Shown here: one piece after another, positions 1 to 8,562 of the stretch
Position numbering within the stretch: the stretch's first letter is position 1
How the letters are laid out: each line of letters begins with the position of its first letter
NCBI GenBank assembly: GCA_930633525.1
Contig: CAKNFP010000002.1
Span: forward strand, 1,302,001 to 1,366,000
Direction: 5' to 3'
DNA from: Hyphomicrobiales bacterium
Lineage (GTDB): Bacteria; Pseudomonadota; Alphaproteobacteria; Rhizobiales; Beijerinckiaceae
Length of the DNA stretch: 64,000 bases
Notes under the pieces: model-generated
Databases searched by the model: none
Told to the model about the DNA's origin: nothing
What the model saw: only the letters and a program-made list of their open reading frames with translations
Program-made: the position numbers and the translations under genes

Positions 1-1
1 C

Positions 2-850
2 ATGTCTCTCAATCATACAGGAAGTGCATTTACCGCAGCGTTCGTCTCACTTTTCATTGGTTGTGCGACGGCGGAGGCTGCCGTCGACTGCCCGATCAAG
101 GTTGCCGATTCCAGCCTTCTCACCCCCGGCGAGGCGGTCGTCTCGATCAACCCGGTTTCGCCGCCGATGCAATATGTCGATCCCAGGTCCGGCGAGCTGA
201 AGGGTATGCGCGTCGAGGTGGGTGATGCCATTCTCGAGCGGCTCTGCCTGAAGCAGAAGAAGATCCGCGTCGACGATTTCGGCACGATGATTCCGGGCCT
301 GCAGGCCGGCCGCTGGGACATGATCAACACCGGCGTCTTCTTCACCGACGCTCGCATCAAGATCATCTACATGGTTCGCTACGAGAACCAGGCGATCGCC
401 GTCTCTACACGTCCGGGCGATGCCGGCAAGTTCAAGGCCGTCGAGGATCTGGCGGGCAAGACGATCGGCGTCGATATCGGCGGCTATGAGGAAAACAAAC
501 TCAAGCAGCTCGATCAGGAACTTCAGGCGAAGGGCCTGCCGGCGATCAAGATCGCCATCTTCAACGACACCAATATTGACTATCAGGCGCTGAAGGCCGG
601 CCAGGTGGATGCGAACTTCACCATCGAGGCCGTCGCCAAGGAATATGCCGACCGTGGCATTTCTCAAGTTGCGCTAAAGGGACTTTATCCCTCGCCGGTG
701 GCGCTTGCCTTCCGCAACAAGGATTTCGCGCTGGCGGTAGCCGACACGCTGACCAAGATGAAGGCGGACGGCAGCTACCAGGCGATCTTCGACAAATACG
801 GCAAGAGCATCTGGGAAGGCCCGTTCGACGTGAAGGGTCCGGGTATCTGA
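2..850 (+). CDS. Polar amino acid ABC transporter, periplasmic substrate-binding protein
   Basis: A 282-residue family 3 solute-binding protein (GlnH/ArtJ type). The N-terminus has a hydrophobic signal segment ending near ATAEA, so the mature protein should be periplasmic. The usual two-lobed core follows, with VSPPMQYVD near residue 50 and the lobe-crossing DLAGKTIGVD near residue 150. It is the first gene of a plus-strand operon with a permease and an ATPase just downstream. Its ligand is probably an amino acid or derivative (inference from family). The ATG at the very edge of the window is accepted because the signal peptide follows directly; upstream control elements lie outside the window. 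Confidence 0.88.
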   Translation: MSLNHTGSAFTAAFVSLFIGCATAEAAVDCPIKVADSSLLTPGEAVVSINPVSPPMQYVDPRSGELKGMRVEVGDAILERLCLKQKKIRVDDFGTMIPGLQAGRWDMINTGVFFTDARIKIIYMVRYENQAIAVSTRPGDAGKFKAVEDLAGKTIGVDIGGYEENKLKQLDQELQAKGLPAIKIAIFNDTNIDYQALKAGQVDANFTIEAVAKEYADRGISQVALKGLYPSPVALAFRNKDFALAVADTLTKMKADGSYQAIFDKYGKSIWEGPFDVKGPGI

Positions 851-907
851 TGAAAACGGAGCGCGGGTCACGAGCTCGCCGCTCGTTCTGTTGCGGGGAG
901 TTTTCCG

Positions 908-1609
908 ATGACGGTCTGGAGCTGGTCCGCCTTCTTCGAATACCTGTTCAGCCCCTTCCTGCTTTACGGGGCTTGGACGACAATCTGGCTGACGATCGTT
1001 TCGGCGATCTTGGGCCTCCTGCTGGGGGGGGTGGTCGCAGCCGTCCGCATGAGCGGCGTAGGCTGGCTGCAGAAGATCGCCTTCTTTTACGTCTGGCTGA
1101 TGCGCGGCACGCCGCTGCTCGTGCAGCTCGTCATCATCTATACCGGCCTGCCGCAAATCGGCATCAAGTTCGATGTGGTGACCTGCGCGCTGCTCGGTCT
1201 GGCTCTCAACGAAGCGGCCTATCTATCGGAGATCATCCGCGGGGCGGTGCAATCCGTCGGGGTCGGCCAGCGGAACGCGGCCATGGCGCTCGGGCTGACG
1301 AGATTCCAGGCGATGCGCGACGTCATCCTGCCGCAGGCGACCCGCGTCATGCTGCCGATGCTCGGCAACAGCGTTAACGGGCTTCTGAAGACGACGTCAC
1401 TGACCTCCGCGATCTCGATGGAAGAGCTGTTGCGCCGGACCAACCTTCTCATCCAGGAGCGCTTCCTGACGCTGGAACTCTTCGTCGTCGCGTCGATCTA
1501 TTATCTCGTCATGACCTCCGCTTGGTCGCTCGTCCAGACATGGCTGGAACGGCGCTTCGGGCGCGGATTCGAGGAAGAAGCGAGGTTGGAAAATGCCGAA
1601 CAGCGCTGA
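908..1609 (+). CDS. Polar amino acid ABC transporter permease (HisM/GlnP type)
   Basis: A 233-residue inner-membrane permease with about five hydrophobic segments. The EAA-type cytoplasmic loop is visible around [20 protein letters not shown] (near residues 126-145), which docks on the ATPase. [11 protein letters not shown] is typical of the His/Glu/Gln/Arg permease family. It is the only permease in this cassette, so it probably works as a homodimer (inference). It starts 57 bases after the binding-protein gene behind a GGGGAG ribosome site and overlaps the ATPase gene by 17 bases, which suggests translational coupling. Confidence 0.9.
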   Translation: MTVWSWSAFFEYLFSPFLLYGAWTTIWLTIVSAILGLLLGGVVAAVRMSGVGWLQKIAFFYVWLMRGTPLLVQLVIIYTGLPQIGIKFDVVTCALLGLALNEAAYLSEIIRGAVQSVGVGQRNAAMALGLTRFQAMRDVILPQATRVMLPMLGNSVNGLLKTTSLTSAISMEELLRRTNLLIQERFLTLELFVVASIYYLVMTSAWSLVQTWLERRFGRGFEEEARLENAEQR

Positions 1610-2351
1610 TCCGGTCATCTGCGCCGAGAAAGTCGGCAAGCACTACGGTCATTTCCGGGTTCTGCGGGACTGCAGTTTCGAAGTGAACAACGGTGAGGTC
1701 GTGGTCATCTGCGGCCCGTCCGGTTCCGGCAAGTCGACGCTCGTGAAGTGCCTGAACGGGCTCGAAGCGTTCGACGAGGGCAAAATCGTCATGGACGGTG
1801 TATCCGTCGGCGATCCCAGGGTGAACCTGACCAAGCTGCGCTCACGGGTCGGCATGGTGTTCCAGCAGTTCGAACTCTTCCCGCACCTGACCGTCGAGGG
1901 CAACGTGATGCTTGCGCAGCAGCGGGTGCTCGGCCGGAGAGCTGCCGAGGCAAGGGAGCGGGCGCGGATACTGCTCGACCGGGTCGGTCTGCTGGGGCAT
2001 TCGGCGAAATATCCGAAAATGCTGTCCGGCGGGCAGCAGCAGCGTGTTGCGATCGCGCGCGGGCTGGCTATGGACCCCAAGGTCATGCTGTTCGACGAGC
2101 CTACATCGGCGCTCGATCCGGAAATGATCGGCGAGGTTCTCGAAGTCATGGTGAACCTCGCCAAGGAGGGCATGACCATGGTCTGCGTCACGCATGAAAT
2201 GGGATTTGCGCGCCATGTCGGCCACAAGATCCTGTTCATGGACCAAGGCGAGATCGTCGAGCGGGGCACGCCCGAGAACTTCTTCAAGAACACGCAGTCC
2301 GAACGGGCGCAGAAGTTCCTGAAGAACATCCTTCACCCGATGGGGATCTGA
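1593..2351 (+). CDS. Polar amino acid ABC transporter ATP-binding protein (GlnQ type)
   Basis: A 252-residue ABC ATPase that powers the importer formed with the two preceding genes. Walker [10 protein letters not shown] lies near residue 42, the ABC signature LSGGQQQR near 145, Walker B VMLFDEP near 165, and the H-loop VTHEMGF near 200. Length and motifs match GlnQ/HisP proteins. The ATG overlaps the end of the permease gene. The next gene, a cupin, starts 14 bases downstream, so the cupin is probably cotranscribed. Confidence 0.93.
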   Translation: MPNSADPVICAEKVGKHYGHFRVLRDCSFEVNNGEVVVICGPSGSGKSTLVKCLNGLEAFDEGKIVMDGVSVGDPRVNLTKLRSRVGMVFQQFELFPHLTVEGNVMLAQQRVLGRRAAEARERARILLDRVGLLGHSAKYPKMLSGGQQQRVAIARGLAMDPKVMLFDEPTSALDPEMIGEVLEVMVNLAKEGMTMVCVTHEMGFARHVGHKILFMDQGEIVERGTPENFFKNTQSERAQKFLKNILHPMGI

Positions 2352-2365
2352 GCGGAGAGGAATTC

Positions 2366-2713
2366 ATGCAGAAGATTCAATGGGTCCGTCACGAGGACGT
2401 GGAAAAGGTCTGGCTTTATCCGGACAAGGAATACAGCTATCGGATGATCACGGAAGCGAAGAACGGTGCGCCGCTCTCCTTCCATTTGACGACCTACCTG
2501 CCTGATCTCGATTCGATCGTCGAGGGCGACGGCCTGCACGACACTGTGCTGTTTTGCCTGACCGGCTGGGCGCGGCATGTCGACCTGCTCGAAGAGCGTG
2601 AATGGGAGTTCCGACCGGGGCAGGCCGTCTATCTGCCGAGGGTCTACAAGTATCGCCGCATCGTCGGTTCGGCGGGATGCACGGTTGCGGTCGCCTGCAC
2701 GCCGTCCCGCTGA
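2366..2713 (+). CDS. Small cupin-fold protein (paralogue of the gene at 5051-5416)
   Basis: A 115-residue single-domain protein with a cupin-like pattern: SFHLTTYLPDLDSIVEGDG, then a second motif EFRPGQAVYLPRVYKYRR. It begins MQKIQWVRHEDVEKVWL and is clearly related to the minus-strand protein at 5051-5416, with the same length, the same VEGDG and YLP blocks and a shared ACTPS/CANPS end. The strict HxH metal signature is incomplete, so metal binding is uncertain. It follows the ABC ATPase in the operon. It could be a sensor or isomerase for the transported compound (inference); no exact function is assigned. Confidence 0.7.
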   Translation: MQKIQWVRHEDVEKVWLYPDKEYSYRMITEAKNGAPLSFHLTTYLPDLDSIVEGDGLHDTVLFCLTGWARHVDLLEEREWEFRPGQAVYLPRVYKYRRIVGSAGCTVAVACTPSR

Positions 2714-2824
2714 GGAAAATGTCCGGCGCAGGGCATGCTCTGCTGCGATGAAATACTAAGTAATATATTATAATCAGGCGGCCGGACCGGCCGCTTCCCG
2801 AATGGATGAGCCAAGGCAGCTGGA

Positions 2825-3937
2825 ATGATTGCTGGAATTGAAATGGATGTCGATGCGTGTTTCTCCGAGGACTACAAGGGGGCACGCACCCTTTTCCTGG
2901 AGCGTGTCGCTGCAGCGGGCGGCAAGATTTCTTCCTACGAAAACCCGAACTCCGGCCCTTCTGGCGAAGCTCTGGCGACGGATTGCGCCTGGTTCGGTCC
3001 GGAAGACGCTGAAAAGGTGATGGTGCTGGTCTCCGCCACCCATGGCGTCGAAGGTTTCTGCGGTTCCGGCGCCCAAATGGACTGGATGGCGACCGGCCGG
3101 TCGGGTCTGAGCCAGTCCGGCACTGCAGTTCTCCTCGTCCATGCGATCAATCCCTATGGTTTCGCCTGGCTCCGCCGCACAACAGAGGAGGGCGTCGACC
3201 TCAACCGCAACTGCATCCCGTTCGAAAACGGTCTGCCGGCGAATGAGGGATATTCCGAGCTTGCCGAGGCCTTCCTGCCGCGCACCCGCGACGAGGGGAC
3301 GCTGAAGGCCGCCAAGGATACGCTGGAAGCCTACCGCACGAAACACGGCGCCAAGGCCTTTTCGGTCGCACGCAGCAGCGGCCAGTACACCCATCCGGAA
3401 GGTTATTTCTATGGCGGCACAGGCCCGACCTGGGCTCTGAAGACGCTCAACCGGATCTGCGACGATTTCCGCCTGTCCGAGCGTAAGAGCGTCGCAGTGA
3501 TCGATTACCATACCGGCCTCGGCTCGTTTGGTTACGGCGAGCCGATCGTCGGCCACTCGCCGGGAACCAGTGGGCAGGCTCGCTGTCGTGCCTGGTATGG
3601 TACGAGCCTCGGCGAGCCGATGCTCGGCAACTCCTCCTCCGTGGTCATCGCCGGCCTGACGCAATATGCCTGGGCACGCAAGATCGGCGACAAGAAGCTG
3701 ACCTTCATCGCGCTGGAATACGGCACGTTCGACCCGGAAACGGGCGCCGAAGCATTGCGCGACGAACACTGGCTGCATGCCTATGGCACGGTCGACTGGT
3801 CGTCGGATGAAACCCTGAAGATCAAGAACGCGCTGCGCCGCTTCTACCATCCCGACACGCAAGACTGGAAGGAACTGGTCTTGATGCGCAGCCGGCAGGT
3901 GATCTCCCAGACGCTGGGCGGGCTGGCGAAGCTTTAA
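2825..3937 (+). CDS. M14-type zinc hydrolase, DUF2817 family
   Basis: A 370-residue protein of the DUF2817/M14 carboxypeptidase-like family. THGVEG (near residue 72) supplies the first His and Glu zinc ligands. DYHTGLG (near 228) supplies the third ligand, and ALEYGTF (near 297) carries the expected catalytic Glu. VDLNRN near 125 is another family motif. There is no signal peptide, so it is probably a cytoplasmic amidase or peptidase acting on an imported compound (inference). It is the last gene of the plus-strand operon, separated from the cupin by a 111-base gap holding a GC-rich palindrome near 2776-2792. Confidence 0.82.
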   Translation: MIAGIEMDVDACFSEDYKGARTLFLERVAAAGGKISSYENPNSGPSGEALATDCAWFGPEDAEKVMVLVSATHGVEGFCGSGAQMDWMATGRSGLSQSGTAVLLVHAINPYGFAWLRRTTEEGVDLNRNCIPFENGLPANEGYSELAEAFLPRTRDEGTLKAAKDTLEAYRTKHGAKAFSVARSSGQYTHPEGYFYGGTGPTWALKTLNRICDDFRLSERKSVAVIDYHTGLGSFGYGEPIVGHSPGTSGQARCRAWYGTSLGEPMLGNSSSVVIAGLTQYAWARKIGDKKLTFIALEYGTFDPETGAEALRDEHWLHAYGTVDWSSDETLKIKNALRRFYHPDTQDWKELVLMRSRQVISQTLGGLAKL

Positions 3938-3986
3938 ACTACAGCATGTTCTCACTGACTTCGTGAGAGCTACGGCAAGTCTTTCG

Positions 3987-4019
3987 ATCTGAAAAAGGCC
4001 CGAAAATCGTTCAGATTTT
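3987..4019. terminator. Probable intrinsic terminator between convergent operons
   Basis: A 7-base stem (ATCTGAA at 3987-3993 pairing with TTCAGAT at 4010-4016) is followed by a short T run and preceded by an A run, so it could work in both directions. A second hairpin, TCTCAC/GTGAGA at 3950-3968, lies just upstream. It sits in the 97-base gap between two converging operons. The stem is short and the loop is 16 bases, so strength is uncertain. Confidence 0.5.
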
Positions 4020-4034
4020 GGGCCCGTACGTTGA

Positions 4035-5021
4035 TCAGCTGAGCTGCAATCCCTTGAAACCGGTTTCCGCGGCGGCTTCGAGAACCAGGGAGGCGGCTGC
4101 AAGATCCTCGATCGAACGGCCGTCCGAGAGGAAGACGCGGATGCCTTTCGCAGAAGGGGAGATGTCACCGGTGATCGCGGGCTGCATGTCGATCACGTCG
4201 TCGAACTGGCGGCCAAGTTCCGATCGGGATTTCGACCAGTGGTTCTGCAGCCTTGAGGGCATGTCCGACATGACGATTGCCGCGGAGCCGACCAGCGCGG
4301 GATCGATCTCGGTGCTGCCTGGAAGGAATGGGCCAACCGAGGCGATCACCGCATCGGGTTTCGTATCGCCGGGACTGATGAGGGGCGTGTCCGACATGCT
4401 CGTCAGCACGATCGTGTCGGACCGGCGGAGCAGTTTGGCTCGCGGTGCTGCCTGAACCCGACTGCCCAGGAGTTCTGAAATCGACGCAGCTGCGCTGGCT
4501 GCGCGGTCCATGTCGTCATTGGCCGAGGCGACTAGGATGGTTTCCCATTCGGCGATGCAGGACATCGTCTCGGCATGCGCCCGCATCTGCACGCCGGTTC
4601 CGATCAGGCCCAGCACGCCGGTCGGCCTGATCCCAAGCGCCCGGCACGCGAGTGCCGTGGTCGCGGCGGTGCGCAACGCGGTGATGCGCCTTCCGTCCAT
4701 CATCGCGCGGATGGTGCCTGTCACGGCATCCATGACGACGATCACGGCGTCGATCTTGGGGAGTCCCTTGGAGGGGTTGCCGAGGACGCCGGACAGGACC
4801 TTGGTCGTCGCGATGCCCGCCGCCGGCCAGTAGGACGGGAAGGCGACATAGTTCGCGCCGTGCTCGTAGGCATCGATGCGCAAAGGCCGTGGTTCCGTCA
4901 GAAGGCCGGCGGCCGCATCCTTGAATGCGGCCTCCAGGCGGGCGATGAGCGCCGCGGGCTGCAGCAGCCGGGTCACGTCCTGCTCGCTGAACCAGACAGG
5001 AGCGGTCATTTGGGCCGTCAT
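4035..5021 (-). CDS. Ornithine cyclodeaminase / mu-crystallin family protein
   Basis: A 328-residue NAD(P)-binding enzyme of the OCD/mu-crystallin family. TTKVLSG near residue 72 holds a substrate-binding Lys, the Arg-rich DGRRITALRTAA is near 110, and the Rossmann glycine motif GLIGTGVQMRAH is near 138. Members include ornithine cyclodeaminase, ketimine reductases, and alanine or lysine dehydrogenases. Which reaction applies cannot be told from sequence. It is the last gene of the ten-gene minus-strand operon, 29 bases after the cupin. With the amino acid importer and flavoprotein oxidases upstream, an imine-reducing or cyclising role is plausible (inference). Confidence 0.85.
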   Translation of the reverse strand: MTAQMTAPVWFSEQDVTRLLQPAALIARLEAAFKDAAAGLLTEPRPLRIDAYEHGANYVAFPSYWPAAGIATTKVLSGVLGNPSKGLPKIDAVIVVMDAVTGTIRAMMDGRRITALRTAATTALACRALGIRPTGVLGLIGTGVQMRAHAETMSCIAEWETILVASANDDMDRAASAAASISELLGSRVQAAPRAKLLRRSDTIVLTSMSDTPLISPGDTKPDAVIASVGPFLPGSTEIDPALVGSAAIVMSDMPSRLQNHWSKSRSELGRQFDDVIDMQPAITGDISPSAKGIRVFLSDGRSIEDLAAASLVLEAAAETGFKGLQLS

Positions 5022-5050
5022 CGGTGATCTCCTCGGCTGGATCGGCGAGG

Positions 5051-5416
5051 TTACATGTCGCCGGCTTCCTTGCTCGGATTGGCGCAGACAGCGATCACCA
5101 GGCCGGCTTCGCCGATGATGTGGCGGTAGCGGTAGTTGACGGGCAGGTACATGGCATCGCCCGGCTTGAAGATGTGTTCCTCGCCGGTCGCCTCGACGAT
5201 CTGTTTCGACCAGCCGTGCAGGCAGTAGAGGATCACTTCATGGACGCCGTCGCCTTCGACCATCACGTCGAAATGCGGCATGTAGGTGGTGATGTGGAAG
5301 GAGATCGAGGAGCCGTGCAGCTTCTTGGTGATCAGCCGGTGGCTGAATTCCTGTCCGGGATGGACCCATGTCAGTTTCACGTCTTCCTGTCTCGACCAGC
5401 GGATTGCGTCACCCAT
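5051..5416 (-). CDS. Small cupin-fold protein (paralogue of the gene at 2366-2713)
   Basis: A 121-residue cupin-like protein with SFHITTYMPHFDVMVEGDG and FKPGDAMYLPVNYRYRH, parallel to the plus-strand paralogue at 2366. This copy has extra histidines (around HFDV, GDGVHE and YRH), so it may bind metal better than its partner. It lies between the OYE-family reductase and the OCD-like gene in one minus-strand operon. One cupin in each of the two converging operons suggests both act on the same or related ligands (inference). Confidence 0.72.
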   Translation of the reverse strand: MGDAIRWSRQEDVKLTWVHPGQEFSHRLITKKLHGSSISFHITTYMPHFDVMVEGDGVHEVILYCLHGWSKQIVEATGEEHIFKPGDAMYLPVNYRYRHIIGEAGLVIAVCANPSKEAGDM

Positions 5417-5449
5417 GACAGTTCCTTTCGGTTGTTTCTCAGTGAGATT

Positions 5450-7414
5450 TCAGGCGGCCGCCCCGGTTTCGAAACCGTCGAGGATCGCCGCCTCTATGTC
5501 ACGCGCCGCATAGGCGTCGCCGATCACTGTGGTCCTGATCGACAAAGCCTTGAGCGCATCCGCCAGTCCCGCCTGCGGGACGCCGGGTGCGGCGATGACG
5601 ATGGTGTCGTAGCGCTCAGTGCGACAGTCCATGCGGGTAAAGACGTTGTGGAAGGTGACAGTGCCGCCATCGAAGCGGCGCGGGACCACGGTCGGCGTGA
5701 AGACGATCCCGGCCGCGAGCGCCTTGGCGTAGAAATAGGTGATGTTCTGGATCTCGAGCTTCTGGCCGACATGGAAGGATGCGGTGCTCATCTCCACATC
5801 GTGCCCCATCTCCGCCAGCATGATGGCCGTCACCATGGCCGGCTGGCGATCGAGATAGTCGACGACCAGCACTTTCTCGCCGGCCTTAGAAGGATCGGCC
5901 ACGACTTCGTCAACTGTTAGGATGGGCGCAGAGGCCGCGCCTTCGACGTCCAAGGGCACGAAGGACGTTCCGGTGGCCAGCACGACTTCGTCGGGCAGCA
6001 AGGCCTTGATGATATCCGGCGTCGCTTCGGTGCCGGTGCGGACATCTACGCCGAAGCGTTTCAGGAGGTCCAGCTTGTGGGCCAAGAGCTTCGACCACTC
6101 GTCGCGGCCGTTCGGCTTCATCGCGAGTTTCATGCGTCCGCCGAGATCATCGGACTGTTCGATTAGCGTGACGCGGTGGCAGCGGCGCGCGGAGACGACG
6201 GCCGTCTCTATCCCGCTCGGGCCGCCGCCGACGATGACGATATGTTTGGGTGTCTGTGCAGGCTGCAGTTCGGCATAGGCCAGTTCGCGACCTGTCACCG
6301 GATTGCCGATGCAGCTGATGTGGCGGCCACGGTAGAGCCGGCCGAAACACGCCTGTTCGCAGCCGATGCAGGGTGTGATGTCCTGCGCCCGGCCGGTGCG
6401 GGCTTTCTTCGGCAGGAAGGGATCGGCGATCAGGGCGCGGCACATGCCGGCCATGTCGGCATCGCCCGCGGCGATCATCTCATCCGCCAGCAACGGGGTG
6501 TGGATGCGGGTCCCGTGGATGACGGGTACGTCAATCTCGTCCTTGATGCGTCTGGCGACCGACTTGAAGGGAGCCGGTTCCAGTCCCATCGGCGGTTCGT
6601 GCAGCATGTTGCTGACCAGATCACCGTCCGTACCGGCGCTGACATCGATGTAATCGAGCGTTCCTGCCGTGATCAGCAGCGGCACGATTTTGGCCATGTC
6701 GGCTGCCGTCAACCCGCCGTCGACCAGTTCGTCGCCAGAGCAACGGATGCCGACCGGGATGTCGGGGCCGACGCGCTTGCGGACAGCAGCAAGCACGGCC
6801 TGCGGGAAGCGGACGCGGTTCTCGATGGAACCGCCATAAAGATCGGTGCGCTTGTTGGTGAGCGGCGACAGGAACTGCTGGATGAGCAGGCCATGGCCGC
6901 AATGCACCTCGATCCCGTCCATGCCTGCCTCGATGCATCGGGCAGCGGCATCGGCATGCGCCTCGACCAGTTCCTCGATTTCATCGACCGTCATCGGGTG
7001 GGCGACTTCGCCGTATTTTTGCTCATAAGTGGCGGAGGCGGACCAGAGGGCGGTCGGGCGTGCGGAGGTCGCGAGGCCCATATGAGACAGATAACCGAAG
7101 ATCTTCGTGCCATGCCGGTGGACAGCATCGGACACGGCCTTCAGGCCGGGAATGATCGTGTCGTCGTAGTTGCAGAGCAGGCCGGTAATGCCGGGCGAAG
7201 AAGCGTGAACCTGCTGCGAGCCCAGCATGATCAGGCCGACCTCGCCCTTCGCACGCTGTTCGTAGTAGGCGATCATCTGCTCGTTTGGCCGACCGTCCTT
7301 CGGCATGCCGGTGCCGTGACCCGTGAGCACGATCCGGTTGTGGATCTCGACATTTCCGAGCCTGATGGGTGATAGCAGATGATTAAACCCGGTCAACGGT
7401 GGGAGCCTCAGCAT
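5450..7414 (-). CDS. OYE-type FMN / 4Fe-4S / FAD oxidoreductase (TMADH and 2,4-dienoyl-CoA reductase superfamily)
   Basis: A 654-residue three-part enzyme. Residues 1-340 form an old-yellow-enzyme TIM barrel (GIEVHCGHGLLIQQFLSP). CIGCEQAC plus SCIGNP near 347-370 supply the four cysteines of a 4Fe-4S cluster. IVGGGPSGIE near 392 starts the FAD/NAD(P) domain. Relatives include trimethylamine and dimethylamine dehydrogenases, dienoyl-CoA reductase and rhizobial N-methylproline demethylases. Next to amino acid importers and DAO-type enzymes, N-demethylation of an amino acid is the best guess (inference). The start overlaps the preceding oxidase gene by 7 bases. Confidence 0.85.
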   Translation of the reverse strand: MLRLPPLTGFNHLLSPIRLGNVEIHNRIVLTGHGTGMPKDGRPNEQMIAYYEQRAKGEVGLIMLGSQQVHASSPGITGLLCNYDDTIIPGLKAVSDAVHRHGTKIFGYLSHMGLATSARPTALWSASATYEQKYGEVAHPMTVDEIEELVEAHADAAARCIEAGMDGIEVHCGHGLLIQQFLSPLTNKRTDLYGGSIENRVRFPQAVLAAVRKRVGPDIPVGIRCSGDELVDGGLTAADMAKIVPLLITAGTLDYIDVSAGTDGDLVSNMLHEPPMGLEPAPFKSVARRIKDEIDVPVIHGTRIHTPLLADEMIAAGDADMAGMCRALIADPFLPKKARTGRAQDITPCIGCEQACFGRLYRGRHISCIGNPVTGRELAYAELQPAQTPKHIVIVGGGPSGIETAVVSARRCHRVTLIEQSDDLGGRMKLAMKPNGRDEWSKLLAHKLDLLKRFGVDVRTGTEATPDIIKALLPDEVVLATGTSFVPLDVEGAASAPILTVDEVVADPSKAGEKVLVVDYLDRQPAMVTAIMLAEMGHDVEMSTASFHVGQKLEIQNITYFYAKALAAGIVFTPTVVPRRFDGGTVTFHNVFTRMDCRTERYDTIVIAAPGVPQAGLADALKALSIRTTVIGDAYAARDIEAAILDGFETGAAA

Positions 7415-8562
7415 GCGATCGGTTCGGCAATGAAGGCCGCGACCTTTGCGGGGTCGATGCCGTCATGGCGGTGCGGTTCGAAAGGTGCCAGCAGCGGCTC
7501 ATGGCCGTTGAGGATGTCGCTCGCGACACAGGCGCCGATCTGCGGCGAAATCTGGAAGCCGTGGTTGGAGAAGCCTGTTGCCAAATTGAGCCCGCCGATG
7601 CGGGTGCGGCCGATGAAGGGCAGGCTGTCGATTGACTGCGCCTCGATGCCAGACCAGGCCTGGGCGAGCCTGCGGCTGCGCAGTGCCGGCAGGATCGCCG
7701 CCGCGCTGCTCCATTGCCGCGCCACATGGGCGTCGACGCAAGTGCTGCCGAAGCCCGATGCCACTGGCGCGGCAATCCAGCGGCCGCCGATCATGAATTC
7801 GCCGGATGGCGTCTGCTTGAGAGAGAGGTTGCGTCCGACCGCGGTCACCGTCGGCGCCAGCATCTTTTCCGCGATGTCCGACAGCAGCATCTGCAGGCCC
7901 CGCCAGCGCAGCGGAAGCAATATGCCGAGCTTCGACAGGAGTTCGATGCTCCACGCGCCGGTCGCGAGAACCACCTGGCCGCCGGAGAGGATGCTGCCAT
8001 CGGCAAGCGTTGCGCCGGTCGCAATCCCGCCTTCCATTCGGATCGTGGCGGCCTGGCCGAAGATAAGTTTTGCGCCGAGCCGTTCTGCGGCGCAGGCGAA
8101 GGCGCGGGCGGTGCGGCCGGGATGGGCCTGTCCGTCACCGGCGGTGTACGCGCCGATGATGGCGTTTTCGGTGAGTGCCGGTGCTATGCCGCGCAGGCGG
8201 CTTCCCTCGACCCTTTCGATGGGCAGGCCTGCGGCCGTGTCGGCGGCGAGGCGCTGTTCGATGACCGGGATTTCCGCTTCGGTTTCGGCGATATGCAGAT
8301 GCCCGCCGAACGAGGCTTCAAGCTCGGCATCCAGCTCTTCCGACAGGGTTTTCCAGCGCTGGGCGGCAAGCCTGGTGATCGGCTGGTCTTCCGCGTGGCG
8401 TCCCTGCGAACGCAGGCCGCCGGCGCTGGCCCAGGTGGCGGCCGGCTTGGTGGCCGCATCGAAGGCTTTGTCGACAAGGGTCACCTTCGCCCCCTCGCGG
8501 GCCAGATGGTAGGCGATCGAGGTGCCGATCACGCCGCTGCCGATGACGATGACGTCGCTCAT
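7408..8562 (-). CDS. DAO-family FAD-dependent amino acid oxidoreductase
   Basis: A 384-residue flavoprotein of the glycine/D-amino acid oxidase family. The N-terminal dinucleotide fold is VIVIGSGVIGTSIAYHLA (residues 4-21). The C-terminus has the DAO closing motif around LPFIGRT and GLNLATGFSNHGFQISP. It may oxidise an amine, sarcosine-like or D-amino acid substrate; the exact substrate is unknown. It overlaps the upstream GMC gene by 4 bases (ATGA) and the downstream OYE-type gene by 7, so the three redox enzymes are translationally coupled. Confidence 0.87.
   Translation of the reverse strand: MSDVIVIGSGVIGTSIAYHLAREGAKVTLVDKAFDAATKPAATWASAGGLRSQGRHAEDQPITRLAAQRWKTLSEELDAELEASFGGHLHIAETEAEIPVIEQRLAADTAAGLPIERVEGSRLRGIAPALTENAIIGAYTAGDGQAHPGRTARAFACAAERLGAKLIFGQAATIRMEGGIATGATLADGSILSGGQVVLATGAWSIELLSKLGILLPLRWRGLQMLLSDIAEKMLAPTVTAVGRNLSLKQTPSGEFMIGGRWIAAPVASGFGSTCVDAHVARQWSSAAAILPALRSRRLAQAWSGIEAQSIDSLPFIGRTRIGGLNLATGFSNHGFQISPQIGACVASDILNGHEPLLAPFEPHRHDGIDPAKVAAFIAEPIAC

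Noticed and set aside
2769..2774. TATAAT as a promoter for the M14-type gene
   Set aside because: It is a perfect -10 by sequence, but no -35-like hexamer lies at proper distance and the stretch is simply AT-rich.
2774..4168. Long minus-strand open frame (464 codons) opposite the M14-type gene
   Set aside because: It is antisense to a well-supported gene, has no recognisable domain and arises from high-GC codon bias.
6176..7372. 398-codon plus-strand frame opposite the OYE-type gene
   Set aside because: Antisense shadow of a conserved enzyme; composition is Arg/Ala/Asp-rich with no motif.
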